A stretch of 64,000 nt of DNA from an uncultured Lachnospiraceae bacterium. GTDB taxonomy: Bacteria > Bacillota > Clostridia > Lachnospirales > Lachnospiraceae. Below the pieces are notes generated by a model. It did not search any database, was not told where the DNA came from, and worked only from the letters and a program-made list of their open reading frames with translations. The position numbers were made by a program, and so were the translations under genes. The DNA is taken from contig CAJURT010000013.1 in assembly GCA_910588875.1 (NCBI GenBank), positions 1 to 64,000 of the forward strand, in the 5' to 3' direction. The first letter of the stretch is position 1; each line of letters opens with the position of its first letter. Below, in pieces: positions 51,596-59,346 of this stretch.

Positions 51596-52963
51596 TTACT
51601 GCTGGACAATCCCGTTGGTATCTACAGTCCAGATTTTATCATTGGTATCCTTGTAATCCTTAAAGCCTTTTCCGAGATCAGGCTTTTCCTCTGACTTGGA
51701 AGAAGAGGATGCCTTCTGGATTGTGCCGGAGGCATTGACCAGATAGCGGACACCGTCCAGTTCAACCGGGGCATAGCGGAGATCGCGGTCAGCATCCAGG
51801 CGGAGACCCTGGCGGTATACATTATTGTCGCGGACACCGTGGAAACCCTGCCCCTTGTTGCCGCCGTCAGTCAGGAAGAACCAGGTTTGGTTTTCATCCA
51901 GGTCTTCATCATAGATGGTCTGCTTGCCGGTTTTCATGACGCCGTCCTCACCAAAATAATAGTTTACGGTTCTTCCGTCTTCGGTAGTCACAAGCTGCAG
52001 GCCAGTCTCCATCTCACCTCTGGTGTTGAAGCCGTAACGGCGGGAATTGATGTTAAAGGTCTGGATGCCGGTGGAAGCATAGTAGGGAACTCCCTTTTTA
52101 AAATAGAAGGTAAAGATCTCGCCCTCTTCGCTGATATTCGGGGCGCCTTCTATCTGGTACCAGCCGTCCGCACGTTTGCCGTCTTCCTCATAATACTGGT
52201 AGGAACCAACGGTGGGCGCCTGGGCAGCGCTGTTTTCGGCACCGGCTTCCTCCGCGGCGCCGGCCTCCTCGGTTTTGCCGGAGGGAAGCAGGTACCACCC
52301 GGTCTGCATAATTCCGTTTTCAAAGGTATAGTAGTTGCCGTTGATTTTGCGGTCCACCTCATTGATTACCATCCGGCCTTTGCCGTCAAAGTAATGCCAG
52401 ATGGTGTCGGCATCCAGGGTATCGTCTTCATTTTCCAGCTGGATCCAGCCGGTTTTCATGGCGCCGTCATCACCCAGGTAATAAGTGAAGCCATCCAGTT
52501 CCAGCTTTCCGGACTGCATGTGGCCGTCCTCATTAAAATAGTAATTCTTGCCGTCAATGGCCTGCCATTCAGAAACGGCAAATTTGCCGTCATTTCCAAA
52601 ATAGTACCAATTATTTTCTGCGGCATCCTCATCCCAGTCATCATTTTCTTCGCTGATCCACTGGTTGTAAATGCGCTTGCCGTCTTCATCTACATAGTAC
52701 TCATCTACCATCTGGGAGCGGGCAATAACACCATCATCATTCAGGTAGTACCAGTCGTTGTCTTTCTTTTTCCAGGCATCTGTGATGGGATAACCGTCGC
52801 TGTCGAGGTAGCGCAGTTCGCCGTCCTCCTCCGTCCATCCTGCTTTGGAGGCAGCATACACATTCTGTGCGAACCCGGGAATAGCCTGAAAGGCGCCAGG
52901 GGCTACCGCAGTCATCACTGCCGCGGTGGATAATACAGCCAGGAATTGAACTTGCTTTTTCAT
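51596..52963 (-). CDS. secreted choline-binding-type (glucan-binding) repeat protein
   Basis: A 455-residue exported protein. A signal peptide of about 37 residues (ending near NVYAAS) is followed by repeated 20-residue units with the WYYLNDDGV, NWYYFGNDGK, NYYFNEDGHM and TFYFKKGVP pattern, as in the cell wall-binding (choline/glucan) repeats of CwbA and toxin families. The middle has an Ala/Glu-rich linker (EEAGAAEEAGAEN). No catalytic domain was seen, so it may be a wall anchor or adhesin. ATG 52963 is preceded by GGAG; the longer frame lies before the promoter-proximal site. Confidence 0.88.
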   Translation of the reverse strand: MKKQVQFLAVLSTAAVMTAVAPGAFQAIPGFAQNVYAASKAGWTEEDGELRYLDSDGYPITDAWKKKDNDWYYLNDDGVIARSQMVDEYYVDEDGKRIYNQWISEENDDWDEDAAENNWYYFGNDGKFAVSEWQAIDGKNYYFNEDGHMQSGKLELDGFTYYLGDDGAMKTGWIQLENEDDTLDADTIWHYFDGKGRMVINEVDRKINGNYYTFENGIMQTGWYLLPSGKTEEAGAAEEAGAENSAAQAPTVGSYQYYEEDGKRADGWYQIEGAPNISEEGEIFTFYFKKGVPYYASTGIQTFNINSRRYGFNTRGEMETGLQLVTTEDGRTVNYYFGEDGVMKTGKQTIYDEDLDENQTWFFLTDGGNKGQGFHGVRDNNVYRQGLRLDADRDLRYAPVELDGVRYLVNASGTIQKASSSSKSEEKPDLGKGFKDYKDTNDKIWTVDTNGIVQQ

Positions 52964-53052
52964 AAATTGATTACTCTCCTTTTTTGTGTGTCGGGACTTG
53001 CCTGTCCCGGTATTGGTTGGTGGCCGAAAATCCATATTTGCATTACTCTGCG

Positions 53053-53081
53053 ATTATAGTTGATCTTGGCTGTTTTGAAAA
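53053..53081 (-). promoter_or_regulatory. promoter of the repeat protein
   Basis: On the minus strand: TTTTCA (53076-53081), 17-base spacer, TATAAT (53053-53058). A short hairpin, CGGGAC 52992-52997 with GTCCCG 53004-53009, lies in the leader. Confidence 0.6.
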
Positions 53082-53173
53082 GTGAGTGTTGCTGGCAGAG
53101 TTGGAAGAGCGTGGCGAGGGAGGGGTGGGGTGGAAAGCGTAAGATTTAGGGAGTAGGATTTTTTGGAAGGATA

Positions 53174-53182
53174 TGCTATAAT
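53174..53182 (+). promoter_or_regulatory. extended -10 promoter of the polysaccharide cluster
   Basis: TGC followed by TATAAT at 53177-53182; no clear -35. It lies 42 bases before the thiamine-diphosphate enzyme gene. Confidence 0.5.
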
Positions 53183-53224
53183 CGAAAGAAAACCTCCCTT
53201 CCGGGAACGAGAGGAGCTGTTATT

Positions 53225-55288
53225 ATGAAGATAAAGGTGTCCAATTATATAGCGCAGAAGCTGGTGGAATCGGGGATCCGCCAGGTATTTACGGTGACCG
53301 GCGGCGGGGCGATGCATTTGAATGATGCACTTGGCCATCAGCCGGGGCTGCGGTGCATCTACCAGCACCATGAGCAGGCCTGTGCGATTGCGGCAGAGGC
53401 TTATGCCAGGATCCACAACAGGATAGGCCTTGTGTGTGTGACCACCGGGCCGGGGGGGACGAATGCCATCACCGGTGTGGTAGGGGGGTGGCTGGACTCG
53501 ATCCCGATGCTGGTTTTGTCAGGGCAGGTGAGATACGATACCACTGCACGGTGGTCCGGGGTGGGGATCCGCGCTATGGGAGACCAGGAATTTGATATTG
53601 TGAAGGCAGTCAGCTGCATGACAAAATACAGCGAGATGGTGATTGACCCTCTGAGGATCCGTTTTTGCCTGGAAAAGGCATTGTACCTGGCTTATTCCGG
53701 AAGGCCGGGGCCGGCATGGCTGGATATCCCCCTGGATGTGCAGGGGGCTTATGTGGATACGGAACAGCTGGCGGGCTTTGACGCCGCGGATTATGAGGCC
53801 GGAGGGACAGGCTGGGCTATGCATGCGGTAGGAGTGGATCACACGTCCGGAACCCCGGTGGTGGCGGCCGCTGCCCAAAACAGTTTGAAGGCAGCAGTCT
53901 TAGCCGGGAGCCGGGGAGCGAAGCCTCTGACCGTGGAGGAGCCGCCCCACGCGGCAGAGGAGGATTATGCAGGCAAAGGGGAGATCCGGCAGGTACTTGC
54001 GCCAAAGGTAACGAAAGAAACGGCAAGGGAGATCATCGAACAGATCCGCAAAGCCAGGAGGCCTGTGATCAATGCGGGGAACGGGATCCGGATCGCAGGC
54101 GCCCATCCGGCTTTTATGGAGGTGGCAGAACGGCTGGGGGTTCCTGTGGTCACCGGCTGGAACAGCCAGGACTGTATCTGGGACAGCCATCCCTTGTATG
54201 TAGGGCGGGCCGGTAATATGGGAGACCGCCCGGGCAACTTTGCGGTCCAGAACAGTGATTTGGTGTTTTCGGTGGGGAGCCGTTTGAGTATCCGTCAGGT
54301 GGGGTATAATTATCAGACATGGGCCAGGGAGGCCTATGTGATTTATAGCGATGTAGATGAAGAAGAACTGAAGAAACCAAGCGTGCATGCGGACATGCGG
54401 GTGCATGCAGATGGGAAGGACTTGCTGGAGACCCTCTGCCAGGTACTCAGGGAGGAATATCCATCGCCGGTATTTGACGGCGGCAGCGGGCTGGAGGGAA
54501 TGACCTGGAACGAGACCTGCCGGATGTGGAAGGAGAAATACCCGGTGATCCGGCCGGAACATCTCAAGCCAGACAGCACAAAGGCGGCCAATGTCTATGC
54601 CTTTGTTAAGGAACTGAGCAGCAGGCTGAAGGAGAACCAGGTTACGGTGGTGGGCAACGGCTCTGCTTGTGTGGCCGGGGGACATTCCTATATCATAAAA
54701 AAAGGACAGCGGTTTATCAGTAATTCGGCAATCGCGGCCATGGGCTACGACCTTCCGGCAGCCATCGGCGTCTGCCAGGCAATAGGGGAAAACCAGGAGG
54801 ATGACAGGGAAGATATTATCCTGCTGACCGGGGACGGAAGCATTCAGATGAATCTCCAGGAACTGCAGACGATCCTCCATCACCGTATGCCGGTTAAGAT
54901 TTTCCTTATTAACAACGGAGGCTACCACTCCATCCGCCAGACCCAGAAGAATTATTTTGGGGAGCCGTTGGTGGGCATCGGAGTGGACAGCCATGACCTG
55001 AGTTTTCCGGATATGGGGAAGCTGGCGGCGGCTTATGGCTATCCCTATGTGGCGGCCAGGCATAACGAAGAACTGGCGGCAGCGGTGGAGGAGACCCTGG
55101 CGGTGGAGGGGCCGGCCATCTGCGAGGCGTTTGTAACCATGGACCAGAATTTTGAGCCGAAGTCAGCGGCAAAACGTTTACCGGATGGGACGATGGTTTC
55201 GCCGCCATTAGAAGATCTCTCTCCGTTTTTGCCGGAGGAGGAGATGGATGCGATGATGATCGTTCCCAGGATCCGGGAAAATGAGTGA
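53225..55288 (+). CDS. thiamine-diphosphate-dependent enzyme (acetolactate-synthase-like)
   Basis: A 687-residue three-domain ThDP enzyme. The cofactor-activating glutamate is E50 in HHEQACAIAAEAYAR, and the ThDP motif runs from GDGS at 536 to NN at 563-564. A region around residues 175-260 (TVEEPPHAAEEDY) is longer than in acetolactate synthase. The gene leads a set of epimerase, C-methyltransferase and glycosyltransferase genes, so a sugar role is more likely than branched-chain amino acid synthesis. YerE of Yersinia is a ThDP enzyme that adds a two-carbon branch to a keto-deoxy sugar; similar chemistry is an inference. Confidence 0.85.
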   Translation: MKIKVSNYIAQKLVESGIRQVFTVTGGGAMHLNDALGHQPGLRCIYQHHEQACAIAAEAYARIHNRIGLVCVTTGPGGTNAITGVVGGWLDSIPMLVLSGQVRYDTTARWSGVGIRAMGDQEFDIVKAVSCMTKYSEMVIDPLRIRFCLEKALYLAYSGRPGPAWLDIPLDVQGAYVDTEQLAGFDAADYEAGGTGWAMHAVGVDHTSGTPVVAAAAQNSLKAAVLAGSRGAKPLTVEEPPHAAEEDYAGKGEIRQVLAPKVTKETAREIIEQIRKARRPVINAGNGIRIAGAHPAFMEVAERLGVPVVTGWNSQDCIWDSHPLYVGRAGNMGDRPGNFAVQNSDLVFSVGSRLSIRQVGYNYQTWAREAYVIYSDVDEEELKKPSVHADMRVHADGKDLLETLCQVLREEYPSPVFDGGSGLEGMTWNETCRMWKEKYPVIRPEHLKPDSTKAANVYAFVKELSSRLKENQVTVVGNGSACVAGGHSYIIKKGQRFISNSAIAAMGYDLPAAIGVCQAIGENQEDDREDIILLTGDGSIQMNLQELQTILHHRMPVKIFLINNGGYHSIRQTQKNYFGEPLVGIGVDSHDLSFPDMGKLAAAYGYPYVAARHNEELAAAVEETLAVEGPAICEAFVTMDQNFEPKSAAKRLPDGTMVSPPLEDLSPFLPEEEMDAMMIVPRIRENE

Positions 55289-55307
55289 CGGCAGGAAGGA
55301 CAGGGCC

Positions 55308-56255
55308 ATGAATGTAGTGGTGACAGGGGCAACCAGCTTTATCGGTGCTGCAGTGGCAAGACAGCTTTTGCAGGCAGGCCATAGGGTGTTTGCAGTGGTG
55401 CGCCCGATGTCTGGCAATCTGCAGCATTTGAAGGAACAGATACCAAAGGGCAGCCAGGAGCGGATCCGGATCCTGGAACTTGACATGGAGGAGATTGCCG
55501 GGATAAAGGAGGAACTGCCCTGCCCGGCAGATGTCTGGTTCCATGCTTGCTGGGGCGGGGCAGGCAGCGAAAACCGTACCCTGCGCGGCGTGCAGCAGGC
55601 AAACGTGGAGGGATCACTGGAAGCGGTGAGGGCAGCGGCAGAAACAGGCTGCAGGCGTTTTTTGTTTACCGGATCCCAGGCGGAATATGGGATCTGCCAC
55701 CAGCTGATTACTGAGGAGACGCCTTGCCATCCGGTATCGGAATATGGCAAGGCCAAGATAGATTTTGCTATCCGGGCAGAGAAGCTGTGCCGGACTCTCA
55801 AAATGGATTATGTCCATGCACGGATTTTCAGTGTGTACGGCCCGGGGGACCATCCCTGGTCCCTGGTGCAGTCCTGCCTGAGGACCTGGCGGCAGGGGGG
55901 AGAGATCAAGCTGGGGGAGTGCACTCAGTGGTGGAATTTCCTCTATATTGAAGATGCGGCGGCAGCCCTTGCCTGCCTGACGGAAAAGGGATCCCCGGGC
56001 TGCTACAATGTGGCCGGCAGGGATACCCGGAGACTGCGGGAATTTGTGGAAGAGATGCACCGGCTGTGTAAGTGCCAGGGGAGTTTTTTCTATGGGGAAA
56101 GGCCGCAGAATGCGGAAGGGCTGGCAGACTTGCGGCCGGACATCACCAAGATCCATAGGGAGACGGGCTGGGAACCAAAGACACCGTTTGCGGAGGGAAT
56201 ATATGAGACATTGCATTGCCTGCCGGAGGATGCTCCCGGCAAAACCAGTATTTAA
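55308..56255 (+). CDS. NAD(P)-dependent sugar epimerase/dehydratase, copy 1
   Basis: A 315-residue extended SDR. The Rossmann loop is TGATSFIG (residues 6-13), the catalytic tyrosine and lysine lie in SEYGKAK, and a serine lies in FTGSQAEYG. It should modify a nucleotide-linked sugar. AGGAAGGA precedes ATG 55308; an ATG at 55281 overlaps the previous stop and is a weaker alternative. It resembles the epimerase at 57401 over most of its length, so the two probably arose by duplication. Confidence 0.88.
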   Translation: MNVVVTGATSFIGAAVARQLLQAGHRVFAVVRPMSGNLQHLKEQIPKGSQERIRILELDMEEIAGIKEELPCPADVWFHACWGGAGSENRTLRGVQQANVEGSLEAVRAAAETGCRRFLFTGSQAEYGICHQLITEETPCHPVSEYGKAKIDFAIRAEKLCRTLKMDYVHARIFSVYGPGDHPWSLVQSCLRTWRQGGEIKLGECTQWWNFLYIEDAAAALACLTEKGSPGCYNVAGRDTRRLREFVEEMHRLCKCQGSFFYGERPQNAEGLADLRPDITKIHRETGWEPKTPFAEGIYETLHCLPEDAPGKTSI

Positions 56256-57387
56256 CCTTAAGAATGCACCGGCCTCGGCACAGGACATACCGGATAAGGA
56301 TCATGTGCACGAGGATCAGGGGATCGACCTGGAACTTTATCAATGCGGGCATTGCGGCCTGGTGCAGTTTGGCTGCCGGCCGGTGTCCTATTACCGGGAT
56401 GTGATCCGGGCCGGAGGGTTTTCAGAGACAATGAAAAACCTGCGCCACAGCCAGTACCGCCATCTGATCGGGACATACCATCTGGAGGGAAAGCGTTTCC
56501 TGGAGGTGGGATGTGGCGGAGGGGAATTTTTGCGTATGCTGGAGGGATTCCCGGTGGAGGCCTTCGGCATGGAGAACCGGCCGCAGCTGGTGGCCCGGGC
56601 CAGGGAGTCCGGGCTGCAGGTGTGGAAGGAATTCCCGGAAACAGCCGACCAGGTGTTTGGCGGAAACGGCTGCCCCCAGGGACCCTTTGACGTGTTCTTG
56701 TCCTTTAATTTCCTGGAGCACCAGCCAGAGCCGGATGTGATGCTGCAGGCAATTTACCATAACCTGGCGGAGGACGGGATGGGGCTTATCACGGTACCGG
56801 CCCTTGAGTATATCCTGGAGCATGGAAGCTACTATGAGTTGCTCCGGGACCATATTGCCTACTATTCGTTCTACACCCTGAGGCAGCTGCTGGAGAGGAA
56901 CGGCTTTGCGGTATTGGAGGAGGAGATGGTGAACCGGGATACGATCTCGGCGATTGTGAGGAAGAAGCCGGAAGGCGGGTGGGCAATGCCGGAGGAGCCC
57001 GGGGAAAAGGTTTCTTTAGATTCCCTGGCCTGGGGGTACGAGGTTACGGGCGGCGAGATCAGGGAACTGGTGAGGCGGCTGGCGGAGGACGGGAAGACGC
57101 TGGCGGTCTGGGGCGCCAGCCATCAGGGATTTACCCTGGCGGCAACCACCGAGTTGGGGAAGGCGGCCAGATATATAATTGACTCTGCGCCCTTTAAGCA
57201 GGGACGTTTTGCACCGGCCTCCCATCTGCCGATTGTGGCGCCTGACTGTTTTTTCCGGGATCCGGTGGATGTGGTTCTGATTGTGGCGCCCGGATATACG
57301 GAGGAGATTGCCGGGATTATCCGGGGGAAGACGGGAGGGCAGGTAAAGATCCTGGCTATCCGCACCAGCCATATAGAGAGCGTGTAG
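56203..57387 (+). CDS. sugar C-methyltransferase with zinc-binding N terminus
   Basis: A 394-residue SAM enzyme with three regions: a zinc-type Cys motif (C4, C7, C48, C51), a SAM-binding domain with EVGCGGG (101-107), and a C-terminal Methyltransf_14-like domain (LAVWGASHQGFTLAATTEL). This order is that of TylCIII/NovU-type sugar C-methyltransferases, which methylate a keto-sugar carbon. ATG 56203 follows CGGAGGG and overlaps the epimerase by 53 bases. The acting substrate is not known. Confidence 0.88.
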   Translation: MRHCIACRRMLPAKPVFNLKNAPASAQDIPDKDHVHEDQGIDLELYQCGHCGLVQFGCRPVSYYRDVIRAGGFSETMKNLRHSQYRHLIGTYHLEGKRFLEVGCGGGEFLRMLEGFPVEAFGMENRPQLVARARESGLQVWKEFPETADQVFGGNGCPQGPFDVFLSFNFLEHQPEPDVMLQAIYHNLAEDGMGLITVPALEYILEHGSYYELLRDHIAYYSFYTLRQLLERNGFAVLEEEMVNRDTISAIVRKKPEGGWAMPEEPGEKVSLDSLAWGYEVTGGEIRELVRRLAEDGKTLAVWGASHQGFTLAATTELGKAARYIIDSAPFKQGRFAPASHLPIVAPDCFFRDPVDVVLIVAPGYTEEIAGIIRGKTGGQVKILAIRTSHIESV

Positions 57388-57400
57388 GGAGGAAACCAGG

Positions 57401-58363
57401 ATGGGCATTGCAGGAAAAAAGATAGTGATGACCGGGGCGACAGGCTTTATCGGAAGCCATGTGGCAGGGCTTCTGCTGGAAGAGGGGGCTGAGGTATATG
57501 CCCTGGTACGCCCGGATTCCCCCCGCCGGGACCGGATGCCAGGGCATGGACGGCTGCATCTCGTCGAAGGACAGCTAGCAGAGGCCGGGGACTCCCTCCG
57601 GGAAGTGGGCAGGGCCGATGGCTTCCTTCATTTTGCCTGGGCAGGGGTGAACCGGGAAGAGATCGATTCCCCGGCAGTGCAGGGGAAAAATGTGGAGGAT
57701 TCCCTGGCTTGCCTTAAGGCAGCCCGGATGCTTGGGTGCCGGATTTTCATGGACGCCGGATCCCGGGTGGAGTACGGGATCATGGAAGACGGGATCATGG
57801 AAGAGAGCAGGGAGTGCCGTCCGGTGAATGAGTATGGCAAGGCGAAGCTGGAGTTCTACCGCCGGGCAGAGGCATGTTGCAGGCAGTGGGGGATAACCTA
57901 CTACCATCTGCGCTTTTTCAGCGTATACGGGCGGGGGGACCATCCCTGGTCGATTATCTCCACATTGGTCCGGGAACTGCCACAGGGGAACAGGGTTTCC
58001 CTGAGCGCCTGCCGCCACCGCTGGAATTTTATGGAGATTTCGGATGCAGCCCGGGCGGTGGTGCAGCTTTACAGGGAGAGCGAAGGCAGGGGCGGGGAAA
58101 CCCACATAGTCAATGTGGCAAGCGTGGATACCCGGCCATTGCGTTCCTTTGTGGAGGAGGTCCGTGAACTGTGCGGAGGGAAGGGTCAGCTGGAATATGG
58201 TACCTTTGCCCAGGCCAAGGAGGGCGCCCTTTCGGTATGCCCCACAGTGGAGGTTTTGCAGGAACTGACCCGGGGAACCTGGACGGAGCAGGTCTCCTTT
58301 GCCCAGGGGATTCAGAGGATGCTGGAAAAACCCGCAGGATCTGCGGTGCGGAGGTTGGGATGA
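57401..58363 (+). CDS. NAD(P)-dependent sugar epimerase/dehydratase, copy 2
   Basis: A 320-residue extended SDR with TGATGFIGSHVAG as dinucleotide loop and Y/K in NEYGKAKLEF. It shares the sequence DHPWS and a tryptophan-asparagine-phenylalanine stretch (RWNFMEI versus WWNFLYI) with copy 1. GGAGG precedes ATG 57401. It ends as ATGA with the next gene. Product specificity cannot be told. Confidence 0.88.
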   Translation: MGIAGKKIVMTGATGFIGSHVAGLLLEEGAEVYALVRPDSPRRDRMPGHGRLHLVEGQLAEAGDSLREVGRADGFLHFAWAGVNREEIDSPAVQGKNVEDSLACLKAARMLGCRIFMDAGSRVEYGIMEDGIMEESRECRPVNEYGKAKLEFYRRAEACCRQWGITYYHLRFFSVYGRGDHPWSIISTLVRELPQGNRVSLSACRHRWNFMEISDAARAVVQLYRESEGRGGETHIVNVASVDTRPLRSFVEEVRELCGGKGQLEYGTFAQAKEGALSVCPTVEVLQELTRGTWTEQVSFAQGIQRMLEKPAGSAVRRLG

Positions 58364-59346
58364 AGACAATCAGTGTACTGATACCTTGTTATAATGAAGA
58401 AGAGAATGTGGAGGCCATTGCCGGTGCGGTGATTGGGGTACTGGAAAAGGATTTGCCGCAGTATGACTATGAACTGGTTTTTATTGACAATGACTCCCGG
58501 GACAATACAAGGCCGATCCTGCGCCGGATGTGTGGGGAAAACCCCAGGGTCAAGGCCATTTTTAATGCCAGGAATTTTGGGCAGTTCAACTCTCCCTATT
58601 ATGGGCTTTTGCAGGTGGGGGGGGACTGTGTGATTGCCATGGTGGCAGACTTCCAGGATCCGGTAGAACTGATCCCGAAATATGTGAAGGCCTGGGAGGA
58701 AGGGTATAAGATCGTGATCGGCATCAAGACCAGCAGCAGGGAGAACCCTCTTATGTACTGGCTGAGAAGCTGTTATTATAAGATGATCCGCAAGCTTTCC
58801 GATGTGGAACAGATTGAGCATTTTACCGGTTCGGGGCTTTACGACAGGGAATTCATCGAGGTGTTGCGCAGGCTGGATGACCCGACTCCGTTTTTGCGGG
58901 GAATTGTGGCGGAACTGGGATATAAACGGAAGGAGATCCCTTACGAGCAGCCAAAGAGGCGGGCGGGCAAGACCCATAACAATTTTTACCGGTTGTACGA
59001 TGCAGCCATGTTAAGCGTCACTTCCTACACGAAAGCGGGGCTGCGGCTGGCAACCTTTGTGGGGGCAGTCAGCTGCGTACTCAGCCTTCTGGTAGCCTTT
59101 GCCTACCTGGTAATGAAGCTGGTCTGGTGGGACCGTTTCCCTGCAGGGATGGCCCCGATGCTGCTGGGGATGCTGTTTTTGGGTTCCGTGCAGATTTTCT
59201 TTATAGGAATGATCGGGGAATATGTGCTTTCGATTAACCAGCGGGTGATGAAGAGGCCGCTGGTGATCGAGGAGGAGAGGATCAATTTTGCAGACAGGAA
59301 CGGCCAAACGCCTGAATTAAGGAAAAAGGGAAATGATAACCAATGA
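58360..59346 (+). CDS. GT2 glycosyltransferase, DPM1/GtrB-like with two membrane helices
   Basis: A 328-residue protein. The N-terminal GT2 domain has SVLIPCYNEEENVEAIAG, FIDNDSRDNT and VADFQDP. Two C-terminal helices (LATFVGAVSCVLSLLVAFAYLV and LLGMLFLGSVQIFFIGMIGEYV) place it with polyprenyl-phosphate glycosyltransferases. It would attach a sugar to undecaprenyl phosphate, for later transfer to surface glycan. Coupled by a 4-base overlap with the genes on each side. Confidence 0.9.
   Translation: MKTISVLIPCYNEEENVEAIAGAVIGVLEKDLPQYDYELVFIDNDSRDNTRPILRRMCGENPRVKAIFNARNFGQFNSPYYGLLQVGGDCVIAMVADFQDPVELIPKYVKAWEEGYKIVIGIKTSSRENPLMYWLRSCYYKMIRKLSDVEQIEHFTGSGLYDREFIEVLRRLDDPTPFLRGIVAELGYKRKEIPYEQPKRRAGKTHNNFYRLYDAAMLSVTSYTKAGLRLATFVGAVSCVLSLLVAFAYLVMKLVWWDRFPAGMAPMLLGMLFLGSVQIFFIGMIGEYVLSINQRVMKRPLVIEEERINFADRNGQTPELRKKGNDNQ

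Noticed and set aside
51839..52933. 364-residue open frame on the plus strand opposite the repeat protein
   Set aside because: Its hydrophobic sequence comes from the complement of the Tyr/Asp/Gly-rich repeats; no binding site or promoter was seen.
53900..55063. 387-residue open frame opposite the ThDP enzyme gene
   Set aside because: It is antisense to a clear ThDP enzyme and lacks any recognisable motif.
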